A stretch of DNA of 64,000 nucleotides, taken from assembly GCA_030424545.1 (NCBI GenBank), contig JAUHWL010000004.1, positions 236,731-300,730 on the forward strand. Reading direction: 5' to 3'. Origin of the DNA: Bacteroidia bacterium. Lineage in GTDB: Bacteria > Bacteroidota > Bacteroidia > Flavobacteriales > Schleiferiaceae. Positions 46,746-54,048 of this stretch are shown here, one piece after another. The notes beneath the pieces are model-generated. The model saw only the letters and a program-made list of their open reading frames with translations. It was not told the origin of the DNA and did no database searches. The position numbers were made by a program, and so were the translations under genes. Position 1 is the stretch's first letter. Each line of letters starts with the position of its first letter.

Positions 46746-48653
46746 TTATATATTTATTTTAAAGGTTATACTAAAATTGCGCCCCGGCATGGGGAAGTAT
46801 GGCACAGTTTCATAAGCTTGATTTGTAATGTTATTAAATGCGGCTATAAATGTGGTTTCGCCTTTTTTAAAACCAATTGTTTTGCTTAGCGAGAGATCTA
46901 AAACTCCGTATGGATCTAAGCTGTTTCCGCTGCCATCATAAGCAGTTTGCACCTCTCCAATAAACCTGTAATTGGCATTTACATACCATTTTTCAAAGCC
47001 TATCGTAAAACCAGACGTTGTTTTTAGTTTAGGCTGATATAAAACTTGATTGCCAACGCTTTGGTCATTCTGCTTTTCTGATTTTACTGTTTCGGCATGG
47101 TTTAGCGATAATGCCCCACGCAACGCTACATACCACTGCTTAACTTGTATGGCATAGGTTGCGTTTACATCCAGCCCATAAATTTCTACCTGTTTTACAT
47201 TTTGCGGAGACCAAATAGAATTGGCACCGGGTACCCATTGTATGTATTCATTTAAAGCCGAAGCATATAAAGCAGCTCGAACAAAAATATTTTGTCGGTT
47301 TTTTTGTGCCGAGTAATACAACGCAAACTCGCCCGTATAACCATTTTCTGGTTTTAAATTTATGTTGCCCCCCGGCACCCAATACAATTGGTTTAAGGTA
47401 GGTGTGCGATAAACGTAACTGCCGTTTACTGAAGCGTTAAAATTCCTAAAAAACGTATAGCGCAAGCCCAAAAACGGACTAATCGGCAACAGTTCTCCAT
47501 CCCAAACCTCTAGCCTAACCAAAGCTTGTGCGTGCATGTTTTTGGTGTTTAAAGCCAAACCCGTACGCAAACTTTCGGTGTGAAGATTTCCTACCCGATT
47601 AGAACCGGAAACCTTGCTAAACTGCGCCTGCCCACCGTTTTGCCATTTAAGCTTTTCAGAAATTTTGTACTGATAATTTATTTGCGCAACATGGTTGGTG
47701 GTAATATTTGTATCGTGCGTTGTGCCGCCACTTGGCGTGGGAAGATCTGGGTCTTCAAACGTTTGCCACTCATGCAAATAAGCGTAAGATGCTTGTACTA
47801 AATTTCGGTTATTATCCAATTGCCACAAGGCCCTTGTTCTTAAATTCCGATCTCTTAACACAGCATTGCTGGGCTTATTCACCAAAATTGATGTTGGAGA
47901 TTCTCTATACGCCTGATTATACCACGCTTCTATTTCGGCAGATTGATGTTTATTTATCTTATAGCCAACCAACTGCTTTACGTGCCATTGATTATATGCT
48001 GCGTTTGCTCTTGTTTCTTCTCGCTCCGGAATTTTATACTGATTTATATAAGCATAATTATTTTGGCTGCTTTCTGCATATACAGTGCTTTTGCTTTTCC
48101 ATTTTAAACGAGCATACGTGAGTTGTAACCCTGTTTTAAACGTATTAAAACTAGCCACCTGTTGGGAAATGCCAACATGAAAACCGTCCCCAATAGCCGA
48201 TTGATCTGCCAAGTTTACCGTACCGCCAATGGCGCCCGAACCAAAAAAGGCAGCATTTCCGCCAACCGTAAAAACAGGGCTAAACAATGTTGCGGGTATT
48301 AGGCTTAAATCGGCAATTCCTGTAGCAGCCGAGTTTATGGGGATGCCAGACCAATGAATGGAGCTTTGTTCGCTACTTGTTCCTCTAGTAGAATAGCTTG
48401 CCGCAGAACCAGGCGCAAACTGCCGCACGTTAGCATTAGAAGTTTGCTGTAGCCAATCGGCCATATTTACGCCCGGACTTATAAGCAATTGCACAGAATC
48501 TTGTTTGAGTTGCAACTGCGTGTACGAAAGTTCTTTTACACGCAAATCGGTTACCAAAACTGCCGGTAAAACCTGAGATGTATCTACTTGTGCCACGCTT
48601 TTAGTAAGCAGCAGCAAAAGCATAATTGTGCTATGTATTGTATGTTTTTCCAC
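46746..48653 (-). CDS. BtuB-like TonB-dependent receptor
   Basis: The protein has a signal segment (MLLLLLTKSVAQ), a plug domain (GVNMADWLQQTSNANVRQFAPG, STRGTSSEQSSIHWSGIPINS, GSGAIGGTVNL) and a 22-strand-type barrel ending in FSITFKINI. It should import a substrate using TonB energy. The cobalamin riboswitch just upstream identifies it as a vitamin B12 receptor. The longest frame starts at a GTG (48651-48653), giving 635 residues; an ATG at 48621-48623 gives 625 and a cleaner signal. The GTG lies inside the riboswitch pairing sequence. Confidence 0.9.
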   Translation of the reverse strand: MEKHTIHSTIMLLLLLTKSVAQVDTSQVLPAVLVTDLRVKELSYTQLQLKQDSVQLLISPGVNMADWLQQTSNANVRQFAPGSAASYSTRGTSSEQSSIHWSGIPINSAATGIADLSLIPATLFSPVFTVGGNAAFFGSGAIGGTVNLADQSAIGDGFHVGISQQVASFNTFKTGLQLTYARLKWKSKSTVYAESSQNNYAYINQYKIPEREETRANAAYNQWHVKQLVGYKINKHQSAEIEAWYNQAYRESPTSILVNKPSNAVLRDRNLRTRALWQLDNNRNLVQASYAYLHEWQTFEDPDLPTPSGGTTHDTNITTNHVAQINYQYKISEKLKWQNGGQAQFSKVSGSNRVGNLHTESLRTGLALNTKNMHAQALVRLEVWDGELLPISPFLGLRYTFFRNFNASVNGSYVYRTPTLNQLYWVPGGNINLKPENGYTGEFALYYSAQKNRQNIFVRAALYASALNEYIQWVPGANSIWSPQNVKQVEIYGLDVNATYAIQVKQWYVALRGALSLNHAETVKSEKQNDQSVGNQVLYQPKLKTTSGFTIGFEKWYVNANYRFIGEVQTAYDGSGNSLDPYGVLDLSLSKTIGFKKGETTFIAAFNNITNQAYETVPYFPMPGRNFSITFKINI

Positions 48654-48694
48654 CTGCCTTTTATCCCCGAAAGACTTTTTATAATTTTTTGCTT

Positions 48695-48850
48695 CGGCAG
48701 GTTTTCTGACTCACTCCTCCTCTCTGCTCCTTCCCACAACGCAGGCGCATTGCAGTGGATTATACAGAAATTCTTAAGAGCTTACAGCTGCGGGTACAGT
48801 CCCAGATTTTCACTAGATTCCCTCTCGCCCACATTTTGTGAGCTCACCAA
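48695..48850 (-). promoter_or_regulatory. Cobalamin riboswitch
   Basis: On the minus strand the leader contains the conserved blocks in order: TTGGTG (complement at 48845-48850), GGGAATCTAGTGAAAATC, ACTGTACCCGCAGCTGTAA, CCACTG, GGGAAGG and GAGTCAGAAAACCTGCC (ending near 48696). This is the classic B12-element. Downstream, GGCAGGT (complement at 48652-48658) is complementary to ACCTGCC of the aptamer and overlaps the GTG start, so ligand binding could change access to the start of the receptor gene. Confidence 0.95.
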
Positions 48851-48956
48851 AAGCGTTGCAAATAACGTGTATTGTTAGTTTGAATGAATGCTTAAGCAAC
48901 TATATTTTTAAACCGCATTTTTAAAAACGTTGCGTGTAACATTTAAAAAACATGCA

Positions 48957-49826
48957 TTAATGCGCAGGAAAGGTGCGCAAGGCAACATTGTAAGCACTTT
49001 CAAAAGCCAAGGTATTTATTCCTGTTTTCAGCTTTCTACTCGCTGCAAAACTTATTAGATTTTCAGTAGCCATGTTTCCTGTTAAACTATCTGTTGCCAT
49101 TGGGCAACCGCCCAAGCCTTTAATAGCACCATCAAATCTGCGGCAGCCTGCTTCATAAGCGGCTTCAATTTTTTCGTACCACGTAGCTGGTGTTGTATGC
49201 AAATGGGCTCCAAAAGCTATGTTTGAATATTTAGGTATTAAATTTTTGAATAAATACGTAATGCTCTCTGGGTTACTTGTTCCAATTGTATCAGATAAGC
49301 TGATGGTTTTTATGCCTATTTCGGCCATCTTAGCCACCCATTTCTCAACAATCTCTACATTCCATTCCTCGCCATACGGGTTGCCAAACCCCATGCTGAT
49401 GTACACAACAAGCTCTTTACCAGCTTTGCTGGCAACGTCTTGCAACTCTTTTACCGTTTCAAAACTTTCTGCAATGCTCTTGTTGGTGTTGCGTTGCTGA
49501 AACGTTTCTGAAATAGAAAACGGAAAACCTAAAAAATCGATTTCTTTATAACTACAAGCATCAACGCCACCACGTAAATTGGCAACTATTGCCAATAGTT
49601 TTGTGTTTGTACCGCTTAAATCTAATCCTGCCAAAACTTCGCGCGTGTCTTGCATTTGCGGAATTGCTTTGGGAGAAACAAAACTGCCAAAATCTAACGT
49701 ATAAAATCCAACTTTTAAAAGTGCATTGAGGTAATCAATTTTCTTTTCGGTAGCTATAAATGGCTTTATACCTTGCATCGCATCACGCGGACATTCAATT
49801 ATTTGCAGATCTGTTTTCAACAACAT
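48957..49826 (-). CDS. Hydroxymethylglutaryl-CoA lyase-like enzyme
   Basis: The 289-residue TIM-barrel protein belongs to the HMGL-like family. It has the N-terminal IIECPRDAMQG (catalytic Arg-Asp), FGSFVSPKAIPQMQDT, SLSDTIGTSNPES and FGAHLHTTPATWYEKIEAAYEAGCRRFDGAIKGLGGCP (the HxH metal site and Cys loop). HMG-CoA lyase makes acetyl-CoA and acetoacetate from leucine degradation. Isopropylmalate or citramalate activity is less likely given the pattern. It is a single gene downstream of pyrD on the same strand, 65 nt apart. Confidence 0.9.
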   Translation of the reverse strand: MLLKTDLQIIECPRDAMQGIKPFIATEKKIDYLNALLKVGFYTLDFGSFVSPKAIPQMQDTREVLAGLDLSGTNTKLLAIVANLRGGVDACSYKEIDFLGFPFSISETFQQRNTNKSIAESFETVKELQDVASKAGKELVVYISMGFGNPYGEEWNVEIVEKWVAKMAEIGIKTISLSDTIGTSNPESITYLFKNLIPKYSNIAFGAHLHTTPATWYEKIEAAYEAGCRRFDGAIKGLGGCPMATDSLTGNMATENLISFAASRKLKTGINTLAFESAYNVALRTFPAH

Positions 49827-49891
49827 TATATTTTTAATTTTAATAAAAACCTACGAAGGATAAGATTCTAAAACAGCATCCTTCACCCTTT

Positions 49892-50923
49892 TTATTGTCC
49901 CTTTAGAATCCCTTTACAAATGCGTTTTACCATACCTGGACCCTCATAAATAAAACCCGTATATACCTGAACCAATGTGGCACCGGCATTAATTTTTTCT
50001 AGGGCATCTGCAGGAGTAAAAATTCCTCCAACACCTATAATTGGAAAAGTTGGCCCCAACTTACTTCTTAAGTGCATAATAACATGTGTAGATTGATTTC
50101 TAGCAGGTTTACCGCTTAATCCTCCCGCACCAATTTTTTCTATTTCGGTTGTACTGGTATTTAGTCCTTCTCTAGAAATGGTTGTGTTTGTGGCAATTAA
50201 ACCATCTAGCTTTGTGCTTTTGGCTATCTCAACAATATCATCTAGTTGTCCATCTGTTAAATCGGGTGCAATTTTTAGCAAAAGCGGTTTATAGCCCAGC
50301 TTTTTATTTTCTTCTTGCACCGCAAGCAACAATTTGGTTAGCGGTTCCTTCTCTTGTAAATCGCGCAAATTTGGCGTGTTTGGGCTACTTACATTAACCA
50401 CAAAATAATCTACTTCGTTGTGCAATTCACGTAAACAAATTAGATAATCATCTACCGCATTTTGGTTGGGCGTTACTTTATTTTTTCCAATATTTCCGCC
50501 AACAATAACCGTGTGTTTTTTTGCTTTTAAGCGCTTTACAGCATCGCCTACACCGTTGTTGTTAAAGCCCATACGGTTTATCAATCCTTTATCGGCCGGT
50601 AATCTAAATAAGCGCGGTAGCGGATTACCATCTTGTGCTTTTGGCGTTAACGTTCCGATTTCAACAAAACCAAAACCATAATTACCTAGCTCGTTAAACA
50701 ATTTTGCATCCTTATCAAACCCAGCTGCCATGCCCACCGGGTTTGGAAATTTTATACCAAAAACGGTACGTTCTAATCGTGCATCGTTTACCACAAAAAA
50801 CATGCGCGTTAGTGCCGATACACCAGGTATGGCCTGCAAAAAGCGAACGAGTTTAAACGTGAAGTGATGAATTTTCTCAGGATCGAAAGAGAAAAATATG
50901 GGGCGGATGATGAACTTGTACAA
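49892..50923 (-). CDS. pyrD: Quinone-dependent dihydroorotate dehydrogenase
   Basis: The 343-residue class 2 enzyme oxidises dihydroorotate to orotate with quinone in pyrimidine synthesis. It has the N-terminal membrane-associating helices ([15 protein letters not shown]), [15 protein letters not shown], the [14 protein letters not shown] catalytic Ser motif and [15 protein letters not shown] for FMN. A TATATTTG on the minus strand (complement 50943-50950) lies 20 nt upstream and is a good -7 element. Confidence 0.95.
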   Translation of the reverse strand: MYKFIIRPIFFSFDPEKIHHFTFKLVRFLQAIPGVSALTRMFFVVNDARLERTVFGIKFPNPVGMAAGFDKDAKLFNELGNYGFGFVEIGTLTPKAQDGNPLPRLFRLPADKGLINRMGFNNNGVGDAVKRLKAKKHTVIVGGNIGKNKVTPNQNAVDDYLICLRELHNEVDYFVVNVSSPNTPNLRDLQEKEPLTKLLLAVQEENKKLGYKPLLLKIAPDLTDGQLDDIVEIAKSTKLDGLIATNTTISREGLNTSTTEIEKIGAGGLSGKPARNQSTHVIMHLRSKLGPTFPIIGVGGIFTPADALEKINAGATLVQVYTGFIYEGPGMVKRICKGILKGQ

Positions 50924-50942
50924 AGCAAAAATTTTTGATGGG

Positions 50943-50950
50943 CAAATATA
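50943..50950 (-). promoter_or_regulatory. -7 element (TATATTTG) of pyrD
   Basis: On the minus strand TATATTTG matches TAnnTTTG, about 20 nt before the pyrD start. No -33 element at the standard spacing was found. Confidence 0.5.
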
Positions 50951-51002
50951 ATTAGCCTAGTAGCGTATTCGCTATTTCAGCAATAAATTGTTCTTTCGCA
51001 AC

Positions 51003-51443
51003 GTGAAAATAAACATCCAAAATAAAAAGGCGCGCTTTGAGTATGAACTGCTAGATTTTTTTACGGCAGGCATGCAATTATTAGGCACAGAAATTAAATC
51101 GATACGCGCAGGAAAAGCAAGTATAAATGAAGCTTTTTGCCACATTAACAATGGCGAAGTATTTATAAAAAACATGCACATTGCCGAGTATGATTTTGGC
51201 AACATAAACAACCATGACCCTGTACGTGAGCGTAAATTGCTTTTAACAAAAAAGGAAATTGAAAAACTTACCAAAAAATTAAAAGATCAGGGCGTAACAA
51301 TTGTGCCGCTTAAAGTGTTTTTGAAAGAAGGAAAGTTAGCTAAAATAGAAATTGCACTAGCACGTGGTAAAAAGCTGTATGACAAGCGACAAAGCCTCAA
51401 AGACAAAGATGTGAAACGCGACATGGACAGAAGGAAAATATAA
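51003..51443 (+). CDS. smpB: SsrA-binding protein SmpB
   Basis: The 146-residue protein (from the GTG at 51003) works with tmRNA to rescue stalled ribosomes. It shows [35 protein letters not shown], then [19 protein letters not shown] and [30 protein letters not shown], and the basic C-terminal tail [12 protein letters not shown] chose the GTG over the TTG at 50988 because SmpB normally begins just before [11 protein letters not shown]. The tmRNA gene is not in this window. Confidence 0.93.
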   Translation: MKINIQNKKARFEYELLDFFTAGMQLLGTEIKSIRAGKASINEAFCHINNGEVFIKNMHIAEYDFGNINNHDPVRERKLLLTKKEIEKLTKKLKDQGVTIVPLKVFLKEGKLAKIEIALARGKKLYDKRQSLKDKDVKRDMDRRKI

Positions 51444-51462
51444 TAAACATTGCATTTTAGAA

Positions 51463-51516
51463 CTCAGCATTTCCATATTAAAAGCATTTTTGAAAACTGA
51501 GGTTTTAAAATGGAAA
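51463..51516 (+). other. Interlocked complementary segments (possible pseudoknot)
   Basis: Between smpB and the isoaspartyl peptidase gene the segments CTCAG (51463-51467), TTTCCAT (51470-51476), CTGAG (51497-51501) and ATGGAAA (51510-51516) pair in A-B-A'-B' order, the order of an H-type pseudoknot. The arms are only 5 and 7 nt and may be chance. Confidence 0.25.
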
Positions 51517-51544
51517 CCTACAATCTTAAATATTAAAATTCATC

Positions 51545-52480
51545 ATGAATACTGCTCCCATTTCTTTAGCCTTACACGGTGGTGCTGGCACAATAAACCG
51601 CGACCAAATGAGCCCTGAAAAAGAAGCTAACTATCGCGCTACATTACAATTGGCTTTGCAAACAGGTTATGCGCTTTTAGAAAAAGGTGCTTCTGCCTTA
51701 GATGCCGTAGAAGCCACTGTAAAAGTATTAGAAGATTCCCCCCTATTTAATGCGGGAAAAGGTGCGGTTTTTACAAATACGGGCACGCATGAAATGGACG
51801 CATCCATCATGGACGGCAGTAATTTAGAAGCAGGCGCTGTTGCTGGCGTAAGCGGCATCAAAAACCCGATTTCGCTTTCTCGCATGGTGATGGAGAAATC
51901 AGAACATGTTTTGTTGATGGGAGAAGGCGCATTAGAATTTGCCAAAACCCAAAACATAGCACAAGAAAACGCAGATTACTTTTATGATGAATTGCGCTTT
52001 AATCAATTGCAAGAAGCCAAAAAGAACAATGTTACGCAGTTGGATCATTCTCCGCTAAACGAAAAAAAATACGGTACGGTTGGCGCGGTAGCCCTTGATG
52101 TGCAAGGAAATATTGCCGCAGCCACTAGCACGGGCGGCATGACTAACAAAAAATTTGGTCGCGTGGGCGATAGCCCTATTATTGGTGCTGGGAATTACGC
52201 CAACAACGCAACCTGTGCAGTTTCTTGCACCGGTAGTGGCGAGTTTTTTATTCGTGGTGTTGTGGCCTACGATGTAAGCTGCTTAATGGAATACAAGGGG
52301 CTTTCGTTAGAAGATGCTTGCAATGAAGTGGTGCATAATCGTCTACTAAAAATTAATGGTGATGGCGGATTAGTTGCAGTTGATGCACAAGGAAATGTTA
52401 GTCTTCCTTTCAATACGTCAGGCATGTATCGGGCAGCAAAAACCAGCGAGGGTATAGATTTCGTAGAAATCTATAAATGA
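51545..52480 (+). CDS. Isoaspartyl peptidase/L-asparaginase
   Basis: The 311-residue plant-type asparaginase is an N-terminal nucleophile hydrolase. It has LALHGGAG at the start, the NAGKGAVF and MDASIMDGSNLEAGAV motifs, and the autocleavage site before Thr178 in KKYGTVGAVALD, which becomes the nucleophile of the beta chain. The family hydrolyses beta-aspartyl dipeptides. With cyanophycinase (53075) and cyanophycin synthetase (54049) nearby, its likely substrate is beta-Asp-Arg released from cyanophycin. Confidence 0.93.
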   Translation: MNTAPISLALHGGAGTINRDQMSPEKEANYRATLQLALQTGYALLEKGASALDAVEATVKVLEDSPLFNAGKGAVFTNTGTHEMDASIMDGSNLEAGAVAGVSGIKNPISLSRMVMEKSEHVLLMGEGALEFAKTQNIAQENADYFYDELRFNQLQEAKKNNVTQLDHSPLNEKKYGTVGAVALDVQGNIAAATSTGGMTNKKFGRVGDSPIIGAGNYANNATCAVSCTGSGEFFIRGVVAYDVSCLMEYKGLSLEDACNEVVHNRLLKINGDGGLVAVDAQGNVSLPFNTSGMYRAAKTSEGIDFVEIYK

Positions 52481-52508
52481 CAAAGTCTTATGTTTTGAGT
52501 GCTTAATT

Positions 52509-53078
52509 ATGAAACCAAAAGAGATTCAGATTAAAAAAGGAGTTTGGGCTAATACCTTCTTTTTGTTTGTCGCTTGTTTTCTAATTATTAATGGATTATT
52601 AAGGCTAAAAGACAATCTTGACTTTTGTTACTTAATTCTTCTAGGAGGCCTAATCACAATTCCTAAACAAGGTATTCAACTCGATTTTTTACAAAATAGA
52701 TTTCAAGAATACGTGAGCATTTTTGGTTTAAAGTTAGGCACGTGGAATACTCTTACAGAATTTACCTGTGTATCTATCATTAAGGTAAAAAGACGCTTTT
52801 CTATCTTTCAGTTTGCTGGGAACATGCCAACAAACATGGAAGTAAACATTAGTAAATACAGTAATTTCAATGTGGTTTTGCTTTCGAAAAAACATCGCCA
52901 TAAATTTGTTTTAAAAGAATTTTATTCTGAAGCGATGCAAAAAAACTCGCGAAACAGATTATCGAGAATAGCACTTTTTAATATGAAAAATACAATCCTC
53001 AATTATCGGTTAAATCTCAGCTCAACCGTCAAAAATAACGGCTTTGATTACATCGAGAAACCCAAGGCAAAAATCTAA
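52509..53078 (+). CDS. Hypothetical membrane protein in the cyanophycin locus
   Basis: The 189-residue protein has two hydrophobic helices near the N-terminus (WANTFFLFVACFLIINGLL and LDFCYLILLGGLITIP), then a basic, soluble-looking part with strands and helices (KVKRRFSIFQFAGN, VVLLSKKHRHKFVLKEFYSEAM). No family is recognised. It lies 28 nt after the isoaspartyl peptidase gene and converges with cyanophycinase, with stop codons overlapping. Possibly a PH-like or regulatory membrane protein. Confidence 0.7.
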   Translation: MKPKEIQIKKGVWANTFFLFVACFLIINGLLRLKDNLDFCYLILLGGLITIPKQGIQLDFLQNRFQEYVSIFGLKLGTWNTLTEFTCVSIIKVKRRFSIFQFAGNMPTNMEVNISKYSNFNVVLLSKKHRHKFVLKEFYSEAMQKNSRNRLSRIALFNMKNTILNYRLNLSSTVKNNGFDYIEKPKAKI

Positions 53079-53932
53079 ATAAGCCCCGCTTCCAATTTCG
53101 ATATTTCAATCTTACGATTATCAATGGTAAAGAAATCGTTGTTGGCAAGAATATGCACGATTAAATTGCTCATGCTGATGGGCGTGCCTTCGGGCAAAAT
53201 TTTATGTGTATTGTGTGTTAACTGACTAGGATCATACAGAATTACCATACCAGAACCAATAATTCTAAACTCGTTGCCATTTTTTATAATCAAGCCTGTG
53301 TCTTCGGCTAATCCAATACCAAGTAATTCTGGGTGAACAGCCATTGCCTCGGCCAAACGGCCAAAACGACCGCGCTTAATAAAATGTGTATCTATAATCA
53401 AACTATGGATAAAACCCATGCCCTCACGCATTTTTACCGCGCCTTTTTGCAAAGATTCTTGGCTACTGCCTCCAGACACCATCTCTTTGCTCATACACAT
53501 CGCGCCAGCGCTGGTACCAGCAATAACAAATTCTTCGTTTTGGTAGCGCTCCAGCAAAATTTTATGCACCGTAGTGCCGCCAATGTATTTAACAATTTTA
53601 CTCTGATCGCCACCGCTAAACATGACCGCATCAGCCTCAGTAAATAACGAAATAATATCGTTTTCCTCGCAATGGCTGCGTTTTCTAATATCAGCAACCT
53701 TTACATTAACGCATCCCAAAGTATCAAAAGCTTGCAAATAATTTTGGGCTACTTCTTTAGGAATACTACTTGCTGTAGGCACAATAACAATGCGCGCATC
53801 TGTTCCACCGGCTTCACGTACAACATGGCTTAGAATTCCATCTTCAACATAATCAAGGGTATACATTTCGCTTTGCTCAAGCGCTTTATCTTCGTTACCA
53901 CCTATTGGAATTAACGTGCCTTTAATTGTCAT
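53075..53932 (-). CDS. cphB: Cyanophycinase
   Basis: The enzyme cuts cyanophycin to beta-Asp-Arg dipeptides. It is a class I glutamine-amidotransferase-like serine peptidase of the S51 group: the catalytic Ser is in IAGTSAGAMCMS (residue 144 of the longest form), with AVMFSGGDQSKIVKYI and LIIDTHFIKRGRFGRL, which supplies the His. The protein is about 285 residues when started at the ATG at 53932 (MTIKGTLIPIGG), which is 9 nt inside the longest frame. It is divergent from cphA (54049). Confidence 0.93.
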   Translation of the reverse strand: MTIKGTLIPIGGNEDKALEQSEMYTLDYVEDGILSHVVREAGGTDARIVIVPTASSIPKEVAQNYLQAFDTLGCVNVKVADIRKRSHCEENDIISLFTEADAVMFSGGDQSKIVKYIGGTTVHKILLERYQNEEFVIAGTSAGAMCMSKEMVSGGSSQESLQKGAVKMREGMGFIHSLIIDTHFIKRGRFGRLAEAMAVHPELLGIGLAEDTGLIIKNGNEFRIIGSGMVILYDPSQLTHNTHKILPEGTPISMSNLIVHILANNDFFTIDNRKIEISKLEAGLI

Positions 53933-54048
53933 AAAAAACAAACTTTACTTCTATTTAATTGGCCAAAACTAAGTTTAATTTTCATTTAAAAAATAGTTAC
54001 TTTTCAAACCTTGAGCTACTCTTAATAACAAAATAGAATTTTCCCTTT

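Noticed and set aside
48588..48878. A 96-codon plus-strand open frame across the riboswitch
   Set aside because: It runs antisense through the conserved cobalamin riboswitch and the receptor start, so its open frame is a by-product of the structured RNA.
48860..48956. A gene in the space between the riboswitch and the HMG-CoA lyase-like gene
   Set aside because: It is only about 100 nt and contains leader and promoter-like sequence for the riboswitch transcript.
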